Positions 1 to 7,201 of a stretch of 20,095 bases of DNA are shown piece after piece (positions within the stretch are counted from its first letter, which is position 1; each line of letters begins with the position of its first letter). A program made the position numbers and the translations under genes. The notes below the pieces were generated by a model. It saw only the letters and a list, made by a program, of their open reading frames with translations. It was not told the origin of the DNA and did not search any database. Source of the DNA: CAYGBW01 sp964348185 (GTDB lineage: Bacteria > Desulfobacterota > BSN033 > WVXP01); assembly GCA_964348185.1 (NCBI GenBank), contig CAYGBW010000094.1, positions 1 through 20,095 on the forward strand, written 5' to 3'.

Positions 1-51
1 ACCCTTCATGGGGGTCAGGGGCAACGAGCCATCCCGTCTATTCTGTGAGTC

Positions 52-1446
52 TCAGTCTCGTTTCGTTTCTCCTGATCTCTGTGAACCGTTGGTTTTTGTC
101 TTTTCGACATTGCAGACCAGTCGCCCCTGATGAAGCTTCACATCCACCCTGTCACCTCTCTTGACATGTCTTGAGTCTCTCACGATTTCCATCAAAGGAA
201 CCCTGCGGACGATACTGTATCCTCTTCGGAGAATATTCAACGGACTCATCGCTTCCAGGCGATCTATCGACCTTTCTAACGATCGCCGCTTCAACTTCAA
301 AAGATCATTCATGGCACCTTCCAGATTCTCCCTCCTCTGGCCGAGGCAATCACGAGAGCGATTAACCCTGGAAAAGGGAGCTCTGTAGAAGAGATTCCTC
401 CGGGCATTCCCGAGACCTGTACTTCTCGCCTCCAAAATCCTTCGCACACCCGCAGCGAGACGGACCACGAGGTCATCCCCCCTCAGTCGCAAATCAACCA
501 GCCGTCTCCGTGGATCCCTTATGCGGGCGTTAGCCGCGATCCATAAGAGACGCTTCCCTTTCATGATCGTGTCCATCCCTTTGATCTGCCTGTCCCGGAG
601 ACCCTCGATCCGATCCCGCAGATCGGCCTTGTTTCTCACCACGAGCTCAGCAGCGGCCGAGGGGGTCGGGGCCCTGACATCGGCCACGAGGTCGCAAATG
701 GTGAAATCCACCTCATGGCCCACAGCGGATACGATAGGTTTCTTGGCCTTCTCGACAGCCCTGGCCACAATCACCTCGTTAAAGGCCCACAGGTCCTCGA
801 GGGACCCACCCCCCCGCGCCACGACAATCGTGTCCACATCGGACTGCTGATCGAGAACGGCGATGCCCGTGGCAATCTCCTCGGACGCTCCTTCCCCCTG
901 CACCCTCACCGGATAGATCACGACTCCCACGTTCTCGTATCGCCTTTTCAGGATCGTCAACATGTCTCGAATGACGGCGCCTGTGGGGGATGTAACAATA
1001 CCGATCTTTCTCGGGAGAAAGGGAAGGGGTTTCTTCCGTTCGGGATCAAAAAGCCCCTCTGCCTCCAGTTGGCGTTTGAGCTGGTCAAACGCGATCTGTA
1101 GGGCCCCCATGCCTCGAGGCTCCATGAGATCGATGATGACCTGGTATTGTCCCCGCCGATCATATACACTGATCCGGCCCCGGCAGACGACCCTGAGACC
1201 ATCTTCGGGCTGGAATTGGAGAAATCTCGCTTCCGCCCTGAAAATCACGGCCTGGATCTGACTCGACTCATCTTTCAGGGTGAAATAGAAGTGGCCTGAT
1301 GGGGGGACACGGAAGTTGGAGATTTCGCCCTCAACCCAGATTTCATCAAAATTCGTCTCCAGGATATCTCTAATCTCTGCGGTCAATGTGCTTACGGTAT
1401 AGATAGATCGAGGAATGTACTCCATGAAATGCTCCACCAGAGCCAT
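52..1446 (-). CDS. xseA: Exodeoxyribonuclease VII large subunit
   Basis: The 464-residue product matches the usual length and layout of the ExoVII large subunit, which with XseB degrades single-stranded DNA in the cytoplasm. The N-terminal OB-fold is visible around residues 14-110 (YTVSTLT, VEGEISNFR, SGHFYFTLKD). The catalytic domain follows with GLFDPERKKPLP, IGIVTSPTGAVIRD, the glycine-rich VARGGGSLEDLWAFN, SAVGHEVDFTICD and RAPTPSAAAE. The C-terminal third is a long Arg-rich helical region ending in the typical SPLNILRRGYSIV element. Translation could start at Met1 or at Met8 (MEYIPRS), which sits closer to where E. coli XseA begins. It is divergent from queD. No xseB is visible in the 51 bases left before the window edge, so xseB may lie just outside or elsewhere. 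Confidence 0.96.
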   Translation of the reverse strand: MALVEHFMEYIPRSIYTVSTLTAEIRDILETNFDEIWVEGEISNFRVPPSGHFYFTLKDESSQIQAVIFRAEARFLQFQPEDGLRVVCRGRISVYDRRGQYQVIIDLMEPRGMGALQIAFDQLKRQLEAEGLFDPERKKPLPFLPRKIGIVTSPTGAVIRDMLTILKRRYENVGVVIYPVRVQGEGASEEIATGIAVLDQQSDVDTIVVARGGGSLEDLWAFNEVIVARAVEKAKKPIVSAVGHEVDFTICDLVADVRAPTPSAAAELVVRNKADLRDRIEGLRDRQIKGMDTIMKGKRLLWIAANARIRDPRRRLVDLRLRGDDLVVRLAAGVRRILEARSTGLGNARRNLFYRAPFSRVNRSRDCLGQRRENLEGAMNDLLKLKRRSLERSIDRLEAMSPLNILRRGYSIVRRVPLMEIVRDSRHVKRGDRVDVKLHQGRLVCNVEKTKTNGSQRSGETKRD

Positions 1447-1505
1447 CGGTCTTTAATTATAGCAACCCCAGGAATGGGGTCAAGCGATTCCGAGAATTTA
1501 TCCTA

Positions 1506-1535
1506 TTGACAACCACAAGAACTTTGCCTTATTAT
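1506..1535 (+). promoter_or_regulatory. Sigma-70-type promoter for queD-folE2
   Basis: TTGACA at 1506-1511 is followed, after 18 bases, by TATTAT at 1530-1535. It lies 50 bases before the queD start codon and would start RNA near 1542. It is a motif match only. Confidence 0.6.
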
Positions 1536-1543
1536 TCGCATGA

Positions 1544-1571
1544 AAGCCTCGGTTGTTCTGCGGGCTTTTTC
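1544..1571 (+). terminator. Terminator-like hairpin in the queD leader
   Basis: AAAGCC and GGCTTT form a six-pair stem around a loop of about 14 bases, followed directly by a short T-run. It lies between the predicted start site (about 1542) and the queD ribosome binding site (AAGGA at 1575-1579). It could act as an attenuator or simply be leader structure. The preQ1 riboswitch pattern was looked for and not seen. Confidence 0.3.
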
Positions 1572-1585
1572 TTTAAGGATCTATA

Positions 1586-1963
1586 ATGTACGAAGTTAAG
1601 ATCGAGGATCACTTTTCGAGCGCCCATCGTCTCCGAAACTATCACGGTAAGTGTGAAGCCCTTCACGGCCACAATTGGAAGGTGGAGGTTCTGGTTGCCT
1701 CCAGTTCTGTGGACAGGGAAGGGATGGTTGTTGACTTCAGAACCCTTAAGGAATCGACCCGTACGATCCTAGAAACCCTGGACCACAGATACCTGAATGA
1801 GCTGCCGGATTTCCTTGAGAAGAACCCCTCCTCTGAAAACATAGCCAGGTACATCTTTGATCGGTTGAAACCAGTTCTTAAGGGCTGCAGGGTCGTTCTG
1901 AAAAAGGTGAGCGTCTGGGAATCGGAAACTGCCTGTGCCTCCTATCTTGAGGGGGACCGATGA
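1586..1963 (+). CDS. queD: 6-carboxy-tetrahydropterin synthase (QueD/PTPS family)
   Basis: The 125-residue protein belongs to the 6-pyruvoyl-tetrahydropterin synthase family. Its zinc ligands are visible as H14 (FSSAHRL) and H27/H29 (CEALHGHNW). The catalytic Cys23 sits four residues before HGH as in QueD, with D66-H67 (LDHRYLNE) and the Glu-rich VWESETACASY near the C-terminus completing the active site. QueD converts dihydroneopterin triphosphate to 6-carboxy-tetrahydropterin, an early step to preQ0 and queuosine. The start is supported by AAGGA six bases upstream. The stop overlaps the folE2 start as ATGA, so the two are almost certainly co-transcribed and coupled: FolE2 makes the QueD substrate. 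A role in another pterin pathway cannot be excluded because queE and queC are not in the window. Confidence 0.93.
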   Translation: MYEVKIEDHFSSAHRLRNYHGKCEALHGHNWKVEVLVASSSVDREGMVVDFRTLKESTRTILETLDHRYLNELPDFLEKNPSSENIARYIFDRLKPVLKGCRVVLKKVSVWESETACASYLEGDR

Positions 1964-2730
1964 TTGACATCCAGAATCAGAGAGACTATCGAAATCAGAA
2001 AATCAACAAGGTCGGTGTGAAGCATATCCGGTATCCGATCATCGTGCTGGACAAAGCCCGGGGGCTTCAACACACCGTGGCCAACATCAATATGTACGTT
2101 GATCTTCCCCATCGGTTCAGGGGAACTCACATGAGCCGATTCGTGGAAATTCTCAATAAATACAGAGGACAGATCGCGATAGAGACGTTCTCGAAGATTC
2201 TCGGAGAGATGAAACGAAAACTCGATGCCAAGTCCGCCCACCTAGAGGTGGAGTTCCCCTACTTTGTCGAGAAGAAAGCGCCTGTGAGTCGAGCGAAAGG
2301 TCTCGTGGAGTACATCTGCCGTTTTTGCGGATCCAGCAATGAGAAAGAGGATTTCTATCTCGGTGTTACGGTTCCCATCAGTACACTCTGCCCGTGTTCC
2401 AAGGAGATTAGTGATTTTGGTGCTCACAATCAGCGCAGCATCGTAACGGTCCACCTGAGGTTCAGGAAGTTCATCTGGATCGAGGACATCGTCCACTTGA
2501 TCGAAGAATGCGCCAGCTGCGAGGTCTTTTCCATCTTGAAGCGGCCCGACGAAAAACTCGTTACCGAAAGGGCATACAACAACCCCATGTTCGTTGAGGA
2601 CGTCGTTCGGGAAGTGGCCTCCAGGCTGGATCTCGATCCCAATATCACCTGGTTCACTGTTGAATCGGAGAACTTCGAATCCATCCACAATCACAATGCA
2701 TATGCCTTTATCGAGAGAGGCAGACCTTGA
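1960..2730 (+). CDS. folE2: GTP cyclohydrolase I type IB (FolE2)
   Basis: The 256-residue protein carries the FolE2 (COG1469) hallmarks. These are the N-terminal GVKHIRYPI strand, the MSRFVE segment near residue 58, the metal-site cysteine motif LCPCSKEIS at 143-151 followed by AHNQRS (H156), the ERAYNNPMFVED segment near 203-214, and the C-terminal SIHNHNAYA. The enzyme opens GTP to 7,8-dihydroneopterin triphosphate with a flexible metal requirement, unlike the zinc-only FolE1. It overlaps queD by four bases, which places it in the preQ0/queuosine branch, though the same product also feeds folate. It is convergent with the minus-strand block. Confidence 0.95.
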   Translation: MIDIQNQRDYRNQKINKVGVKHIRYPIIVLDKARGLQHTVANINMYVDLPHRFRGTHMSRFVEILNKYRGQIAIETFSKILGEMKRKLDAKSAHLEVEFPYFVEKKAPVSRAKGLVEYICRFCGSSNEKEDFYLGVTVPISTLCPCSKEISDFGAHNQRSIVTVHLRFRKFIWIEDIVHLIEECASCEVFSILKRPDEKLVTERAYNNPMFVEDVVREVASRLDLDPNITWFTVESENFESIHNHNAYAFIERGRP

Positions 2731-3159
2731 AGGAGTCCGAGGCCTTCAAAAAGCGGTGATGTCCGCTAACCGTTGCCAGTAGTCCCCTGAAAAGAGGGGA
2801 GGGTGAAGAGAGGCTCTTCCCCTTTGAGATCCACAGCGACTTCGCCGAATGCCAGGACGTTCTGCCAAACCGCTCTCAGTGCCTATTCCAAAGGAAACTA
2901 GCCACCTGCCGTCACGGGGTTTCAAGAATTTGTAAACGGTTTCCCTTCGGGTGACCTCGCTGATCACGCCTTTTACTGGATTGGCGAATCCTACCATTCT
3001 ATTCCTGGTTCACCCATGCCCTGACCCATTTCAATCAGAGCTAAAGGCTCAAATCGACAAACTCCAATGCCCATGCCATGGCAAGAGCGACTCATAGGGG
3101 AAAGGCCTGCCTCCCATGGGGGAAGTATGAGGAAGGGACAAAGGCTCTCCAGAGCGCTC
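2731..3159. other. Spacer between convergent folE2 and the HD-GYP gene
   Basis: Apart from the candidate broken gene this spacer holds short hairpins: CCCCT/AGGGG and GAAGAG/CTCTTC just after folE2 (about 2785-2822), and the 10-base palindrome AGAGCGCTCT at 3151-3160 on the HD-GYP stop. None has a clear T-run, so no confident terminator is called. Confidence 0.4.
2766..2997 (-). pseudogene. Small frameshifted gene of unknown function (candidate)
   Basis: An ATG at 2997 follows a good Shine-Dalgarno (AGGA, five bases away). It opens a frame whose first 40 residues look protein-like (MVGFANPVKGVISEV, KFLKPRDGRWLVSFGIG). After about residue 39 this frame turns Arg/Ser/Pro-rich, while the neighbouring frame becomes convincingly protein-like (LRAVWQNVLAFGEV, GEEPLFTLPSFQG) and ends at a TAG at 2766. 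I infer one protein of about 77 residues broken by a single frameshift, or a sequencing error. The original frame stays open to 2746 as an 83-residue ORF. I recognise no family. It lies 160 bases after the HD-GYP gene on the same strand. Confidence 0.35.
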
Positions 3160-4707
3160 TCACGACCCTTGCCCAAGGGCACTGAGGTCGAGATTTGAGG
3201 GATCCATCTGGAGAAAAGCCTCCACAACACGCCTATCGAACTGAGAACCCGTGCATCGCTTCAGCTCGAGGGTCGCCGCTTCCGCTGTTTTGGCGGCCCG
3301 GTAGGGGCGGTCCGATATCATGGCATCCCAGGAGTCGGCCACGGCAAGTACCCTGGCGAGAAGGGGAATGCCTTCTCCCTCGAACCCGTCGGGATACCCC
3401 CTCCCGTCCCACCGTTCATGGTGATTTCGAACAACCGCGTTTTCCATTGGGAGAAGGCCCAGAGGCCGAATGATGTTCTCTCCCACGATGGGATGGTTTT
3501 TGACGAGGCGAAACTCCTCTTTCGTAAGCCCCTCAGATTTCTGTAAAACGGCGTCATGAATGCCAATCTTGCCTATGTCGTGAAGAAGGCCCGCAAAGCG
3601 AAGGCTTTCGACCTCCTCTTGGCGGCACCCCATCTGCTTGGCGATTTCCACGGCCAGATTGGTCACTCGTTCAGAATGTTTCTGAGTGTAGTGATCTTTG
3701 GCCTCTAGTGTGCTGACCAGACACTGGAGGGTATTGATCAGATTATTGTAAAGGCTCTCATAGAGTATGCTGTTCTCTATATTGAGGGCGGCTTTTCTAG
3801 CCAGGGACAGTAAGAGGAGGACCTCGCCTTCATCGAAGGTGCTCCCATCACATTTGTCCGTCAAATTGAGGACGCCAAACGTCTCTCCCTTTATGGTGAG
3901 GGGGATGGAAACGTAAGAATCGGTTTTATAGGCCTTTCTTTCCCCTTGAGGCCCGAACACCGCGTTTGGGTCTTTCTTCACGAGAAGGGGTTTTCCACTT
4001 GTCATCACACGGCCAGCCACCCCGCTCCCAATGGGAAGCCTTACCGAGCCAACAATCTCATGGCTCAGACCTTTGGCCGCTTTGATTGTCAATACATTCG
4101 CGTCGCGATCCAGCACCATTAGGGAGGTCTTCTCCGCTCCTGTGATCGTGGACGCCAATTCCACGACCTTTTCATAGAAACTCTCCACCTCAAAATCGGC
4201 CCCTCCCATGGATTCGCTGATGGAATACAAAATGGCCAGTTCCTTGATTTTGTTGTTCAGTTTCCGGCTTGAGGCGTCAAGGGCCGAATCCTGGTGATCC
4301 AATCTTCTCGCCGAAGTATCGCTCGGGGTGCCGTCTGGTTGGGAGAGCTGTTTCCGAACCACGTGTTCTATCTGTTGAACTCGAAAGGGTTTGGTGATGA
4401 AATCAGCGGCGCCATCCTTCATCGTCTGAATAGCACAATCCACGGTCGGGAACCCTGTGAGCACAACCACGGGAATGGTGGCGTCATAGTGCTTGATTCG
4501 TTGGAGGAGTTCGAGACCGTCCATGCCTGGCATCCAGAAATCGATGAGCACTAGGTCATAATGGCGCTCTTTCACCCACGTGAACCCCTTCTCTCCACTC
4601 TTCGCACAGTCCACTTCGATATTGCCCATCTTCTCGATGATATCACGAAGGGTCTCCCGGACGTCGGCATCATCATCGACAACGAGAATTCGTTGCTCTC
4701 CTTGCAT
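3160..4707 (-). CDS. Response regulator with GAF and HD-GYP domains (cyclic-di-GMP phosphodiesterase)
   Basis: The 515 residues hold three domains. The receiver (1-120) has the acidic pair D11/D12, phospho-acceptor D56 (LVLIDFWMP), Thr84 and Lys106 (ITKPF). The GAF domain (about 155-312) includes EKTSLMVLD and LPIGSGVAGRV. The HD-GYP domain (about 328-500) has KHSERV, the HD pair H376-D377 in GLLHDIGKIGIHD, HH at 429-430 and the intact GRGYPDG loop. With HD and GYP both intact it is expected to hydrolyse cyclic-di-GMP when phosphorylated, probably setting the sessile/motile balance beside the flagellar regulators. There is no transmembrane segment. The SD is poor (GGAG two bases from ATG; AAAGG about nine away). 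The cognate kinase is not adjacent. The last codons lie in a CCCTTG/CAAGGG inverted repeat (3166-3179). Confidence 0.93.
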   Translation of the reverse strand: MQGEQRILVVDDDADVRETLRDIIEKMGNIEVDCAKSGEKGFTWVKERHYDLVLIDFWMPGMDGLELLQRIKHYDATIPVVVLTGFPTVDCAIQTMKDGAADFITKPFRVQQIEHVVRKQLSQPDGTPSDTSARRLDHQDSALDASSRKLNNKIKELAILYSISESMGGADFEVESFYEKVVELASTITGAEKTSLMVLDRDANVLTIKAAKGLSHEIVGSVRLPIGSGVAGRVMTSGKPLLVKKDPNAVFGPQGERKAYKTDSYVSIPLTIKGETFGVLNLTDKCDGSTFDEGEVLLLLSLARKAALNIENSILYESLYNNLINTLQCLVSTLEAKDHYTQKHSERVTNLAVEIAKQMGCRQEEVESLRFAGLLHDIGKIGIHDAVLQKSEGLTKEEFRLVKNHPIVGENIIRPLGLLPMENAVVRNHHERWDGRGYPDGFEGEGIPLLARVLAVADSWDAMISDRPYRAAKTAEAATLELKRCTGSQFDRRVVEAFLQMDPSNLDLSALGQGS

Positions 4708-4885
4708 ATCTCCGGCCTTTCCCGATTCAGTCTTGCTCGTTTATAAACAAGAATCATACTGGGAGAAACGAATACTCCATCCCCTTCCCCCTGTCAGCCG
4801 TAAGCTGACGAAGGCCCCCCAAAATCAGAAGCACGACATCGAGTCGAGGACTTGAGGACTCGACGACTCGACTGAGCCTTCGACC

Positions 4886-4937
4886 CGAGCAGTTCGGCCC
4901 TCAGCTCACTGCCGAAGGGCTCAGGCCGAGGGGCTCG
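4886..4937. repeat. Imperfect palindromic element
   Basis: Fourteen-base arms, CGAGCAGTTCGGCC at 4886-4899 and GGCCGAGGGGCTCG at 4924-4937, pair with three central mismatches around a 24-base loop that itself contains CTCAG and CTGAG-like segments. This resembles the dispersed intergenic palindromes found in many environmental genomes. No copy elsewhere in the window was found. Confidence 0.45.
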
Positions 4938-5391
4938 TGGTAGGCTGCAAGACGAAACAACTTCGAAATCCCAGATTCAAATATTCCAAACTGGGTGTTG
5001 ATCTTCCGTCATTTGATATGAGAATTTGTCTTGGATTTAGACATGGGAATTTAGAATCTGTCAAAATAAAGCGCCACCTGATGGCGAGATTTTCTCACCC
5101 ATTCCCCCTGTGGCACCAAAAACACGCATGAGAATTCACGAGAGACTCTCCTGAGACCAGCCCTCAGTGCGAATTCTAGAGCTTGCCGAGGATCTTGCGC
5201 TTACAGCGCTCAAACCCATCCTGGCTGAGAACTCCCTCGTTTCTCAGTTGCCCCGGTCTCTCGAGTTCGACCAGGACATACCCTTTGGCGGTGCGTCTTT
5301 TCCGGATGGACCGAGAAAGGTTGCCCCCGTATCCGACTGGAGATCCGGAAAGGAACCGAGGATCTCCAATTCGTTCCCGAGGTCTACCCCT

Positions 5392-5505
5392 TTACCCCTC
5401 CCGGCTCTTTTTCGCTCCAGCGAATCTGTGTTTCGGGTAGGTCTTCAGGACGGTTTGATTCTGAAAGCCGCACGCTGTCATGGAACACTTCACCCCCCGA
5501 AGCAT
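5392..5505 (-). CDS. Small ORF directly behind a sigma-28 promoter (hypothetical)
   Basis: A 37-codon frame starts at the ATG at 5505, preceded by the strong purine run AAGGAAAGGAA. The predicted sigma-28 start site (about 5516) lies just upstream, so the leader would be about 11 bases. The product begins MLRGVKCSMTACGF and is basic (ends GAKKSREG), with no recognised domain. After its TAA the same frame stays open for 71 more codons to a TAG at 5176 and ends in a protein-like stretch (KGYVLVELERPGQL, GFERCKRKILGKL). A longer gene interrupted by a nonsense mutation is therefore an alternative. The only real support is the promoter and the ribosome binding site. Confidence 0.3.
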   Translation of the reverse strand: MLRGVKCSMTACGFQNQTVLKTYPKHRFAGAKKSREG

Positions 5506-5522
5506 TTCCTTTCCTTATCCCG

Positions 5523-5550
5523 GTATCGGCAGATGTGTCTCGAAACTTTA
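5523..5550 (-). promoter_or_regulatory. Sigma-28 (FliA) promoter
   Basis: On the minus strand TAAAGTTT (5550-5543), 12 bases, then GCCGATAC (5530-5523). The first box matches the enterobacterial FliA consensus TAAAGTTT in all eight positions and the second matches GCCGATAA in seven. The spacing is identical to the flgM promoter in this window. It points at the small ORF ending at 5392. Confidence 0.75.
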
Positions 5551-5558
5551 GGCTTCCC

Positions 5559-5846
5559 CTATTTGCGAATATCGACAAACAGAGGGGCCCCCGATCCAGG
5601 GGATTTGAATCGTTTGATCCCTTCGCGGGCTCGTAGAAATCGTTGAAGTCTTTTAGCAGCCTTATCTTTTCTGTCTGTCAGGACACACCTGCACTCCTCG
5701 TCCATGGATTGAATGGCCATGATCCTTGATTCGATTTTTGTCAGGACCTTCTTAGGGGAGGGGTGACCTTTCGCCACGGGTCGCAGAGACTTCAACCCTT
5801 CCACGCGTTTCTCTGTCTCCTGGCTCCAATCTGGTGCAGTAAGCAA
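5559..5846 (-). CDS. Hypothetical basic protein (doubtful)
   Basis: A frame of up to 95 codons (TTG start at 5846, no ribosome binding site) encodes a Lys/Arg/Glu-rich helical sequence (KAAKRLQRFLRAREGIKRF) that looks more protein-like than its shadows. An internal ATG (MAIQSMDEEC) would give about 53 residues. It ends nine bases before the -35 box of the sigma-28 promoter at 5523-5550. I recognise no family; in particular it does not resemble FlgN, which often follows flgM. It may be a remnant. Confidence 0.22.
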   Translation of the reverse strand: MLTAPDWSQETEKRVEGLKSLRPVAKGHPSPKKVLTKIESRIMAIQSMDEECRCVLTDRKDKAAKRLQRFLRAREGIKRFKSPGSGAPLFVDIRK

Positions 5847-5918
5847 AAAGGGGCGAGGCCTTCCGGGTCGGACATATTGTGGCCCGCCGCCTGAAGGGTT
5901 TTCTCATCAGTGAAGCTT

Positions 5919-5935
5919 CCCGCCCACAGGGCGGG
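5919..5935. repeat. GC-rich hairpin
   Basis: CCCGCCC and GGGCGGG form a perfect seven-pair stem with a three-base loop (ACA). There is no following T-run on either strand, so it is not called a terminator. Confidence 0.5.
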
Positions 5936-5965
5936 GCATCTGTGGCAAAGCCGAGCGCAACTGAG

Positions 5966-6058
5966 CCGAAGCCTCTGGCGTAGGCTGATCTGTCCGCCGA
6001 AGCCTGCGCCGAAGGCTGATCTGTCCGCCGAAGCCTTTGGCGTAGGCTGATCCTCCCC
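5966..6058. repeat. 31-bp tandem repeat, three units, each a hairpin
   Basis: Units begin at 5966, 5997 and 6028 with no spacer. Each starts CCGAAGCCT, has a variable core (CTGGCGT, GCGCCGA, TTTGGCGT-like) and continues AGGCTGATC; the first two end TGTCCG. Within each unit AGCCT and AGGCT form a five-pair stem. The arms are conserved and the loops vary, which suggests selection on or amplification of the fold. Confidence 0.8.
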
Positions 6059-6385
6059 GTGCTTCCCCACAGGGCATCCTGGCGAAGGCGAGTTATTAGA
6101 CTTGTTTCGTAGTTTCCATGATTAGAATACATCGATGAGGTGTCAGGCCTTTTTGTAAACAAACCGACGATTCAATCGCTCTCCACCCAAGGCTCCAGAA
6201 GCCATGTACTCGGGACACCGCGCCGTGATATACCCATTCAGAATCAGAGATCATTTGACAAAATCCGCAGAGTGTCTGAGGGATGCCCGATTATCTCCGT
6301 GCATATCAAGTTCAGTGCACAAAAGATCGGACAAATCGGTTACCCTGAATTCTGAGTTATTCCCCCTTCCCCCTGGAGAGACAAC

Positions 6386-6622
6386 CTAGGCAGACTCATC
6401 AATGGCCCCTTTTATCATTTTCTTGGCGACCTCTTGTCCTTTCACATAGTAGACCCCATCTTCGATTGCTGTCTTGAGTGTGGCTACCCTTTCGTCTCGT
6501 ACGTCGGAGACTCTTTCCAGAAGTCTGCCCATGTCTCGAAACTCTCTCTCCCTGACGATTCCTGAGATTTTGAGCCTCTCAAGCCTCGAGGAAATGTTCT
6601 CAAGTTTCTTACCTTGAGCCAT
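6386..6622 (-). CDS. flgM: Anti-sigma-28 factor (negative regulator of flagellin synthesis)
   Basis: The 78-residue product has the size and C-terminal signature of FlgM. The helices run through VSDVRDERVATLKTAIEDG, then YYVKGQEVAKKMIKGA, matching the family pattern of RV..LK..I..G.Y.V....VA.K. FlgM binds FliA (sigma-28) in the cytoplasm and holds late flagellar transcription off until the hook-basal body is complete and FlgM is exported. The N-terminal half is more diverged than in enterics. A sigma-28 promoter lies about 105 bases upstream, so FliA would drive its own inhibitor, a known feedback. The fliA gene is 2 kb upstream on the same strand. No flgN or flgK follows, which is unusual for this gene. 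Confidence 0.85.
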   Translation of the reverse strand: MAQGKKLENISSRLERLKISGIVREREFRDMGRLLERVSDVRDERVATLKTAIEDGVYYVKGQEVAKKMIKGAIDESA

Positions 6623-6733
6623 TTTCTGCTTTTCTCCACTCTCTCTTGACTTGATATGAACAAGATCGGATCTTATCTTCGGAGATCTTCGAATCCCACC
6701 CTCTTCCCCCAGATCACATCATGTCTGCAAGAT

Positions 6734-6761
6734 CTATCGGCGTTGAGCGCTTAGAACTTTA
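6734..6761 (-). promoter_or_regulatory. Sigma-28 (FliA) promoter of flgM
   Basis: On the minus strand TAAAGTT(C) at 6761-6754, 12 bases, then GCCGATAG at 6741-6734. Each box has one mismatch to TAAAGTTT/GCCGATAA. RNA would start near 6727, about 105 bases before the flgM ATG. Downstream, the leader holds the palindrome AAGATCGGATCTT (about 6661-6673 on the plus strand). Confidence 0.8.
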
Positions 6762-6829
6762 GTCCCATGGTCAAATTTCGTGAGCTTCCGGTCTAAGATG
6801 TTCGAAGATTGACTCCTCATGCTATTCGG

Positions 6830-7201
6830 TCACTTCTCAAAGTAGGCCCTCACCTTTTTCTCTATCGTGTCGATGTCGAAGGGCTTTGTAATATAGCCAG
6901 AGGCCCCTGCCTTCATGACTTCATTCCATGAATACTCCGGTCTGTATCCGGTTATGAGAATCACACCGAGATTGGGATATCTCGCTTTTGCCTGTTTGAG
7001 CATTTCGATCCCGTCCATGACCGGCATCTTGATATCAGAGATGATAAGGGCGACTTCATGCTTTTCCAACAGGCTCAGGGCGTCTCTACCGTTGGAGGCA
7101 ACGATGGGCTGGTAGCCAAATACCCCGATGAGATCCGCCAGCATGTTCCTGACACCCTCATCGTCATCGACAACCAGAATCTTTTCTTTTCCCGTCTTCA
7201 T
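6830..7201 (-). CDS. Single-domain (CheY-like) response regulator
   Basis: A stand-alone receiver of 123 residues. It has the acidic pocket D12-D14, phospho-acceptor D56 (LIISDIKMP), Thr84 (VILITGY) and Lys106 (GYITKPFDI). There is no output domain, so it must act through a partner, such as a flagellar switch, a kinase or a phosphorelay. The KPFDID ending and ITGY motif are more like NtrC-type receivers than true CheY, which speaks against a motor-binding role. The start ATG overlaps the end of the upstream kinase-like remnant frame by 38 bases, so the two are probably on one sigma-54 transcript. It lies between that remnant and flgM. Confidence 0.9.
   Translation of the reverse strand: MKTGKEKILVVDDDEGVRNMLADLIGVFGYQPIVASNGRDALSLLEKHEVALIISDIKMPVMDGIEMLKQAKARYPNLGVILITGYRPEYSWNEVMKAGASGYITKPFDIDTIEKKVRAYFEK

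Larger units (their letters stand above)
4708..6385. other. 1.7-kb stretch without a confident gene
   Basis: This long spacer lies between flgM and the HD-GYP gene. It contains a perfect hairpin GTCAGC/GCTGAC (about 4795-4811), a GACTC/GAGTC cluster (4850-4875), an imperfect palindrome (4886-4937), an A/T-rich low-complexity stretch (about 4960-5065), a CGCCA/TGGCG hairpin (5072-5086), a sigma-28 promoter with a small ORF (5392-5550), a doubtful 95-codon ORF (5559-5846), a CCCGCCC/GGGCGGG hairpin (5919-5935) and a 31-bp tandem repeat (5966-6058). A 54-codon minus-strand frame at 6143-6304 looks partly protein-like (YITARCPEYMASGALGGERL) but is split by a TGA. The phrase CCCCCTG after a C-rich run recurs near 4785, 5105 and 6370. 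The stretch reads as decayed and repeat-filled DNA. Confidence 0.5.

Noticed and set aside
1540..1599. Short upstream ORF overlapping the queD start
   Set aside because: Its ATG coincides with the predicted transcription start, leaving no room for a ribosome binding site.
5580..5625. Possible tRNA T-arm (GATTCAAATC flanked by G/C runs)
   Set aside because: No acceptor, D or anticodon stems can be drawn around it.
5898..5915. Hammerhead-ribozyme-like core (CTGATGAGAAAAC on the minus strand)
   Set aside because: Stem II is missing between CTGATGA and GAAA, and no flanking stems I or III can be drawn.
5966..6058. CRISPR array
   Set aside because: The units are directly adjacent with no unique spacers, only three copies exist, and no cas gene is nearby.
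6143..6304. Minus-strand 54-codon frame with an in-frame TGA, considered as a selenoprotein or remnant
   Set aside because: There is no redox motif at the TGA, no SECIS-like hairpin right after it and no recognisable family. It is mentioned only as part of the spacer.
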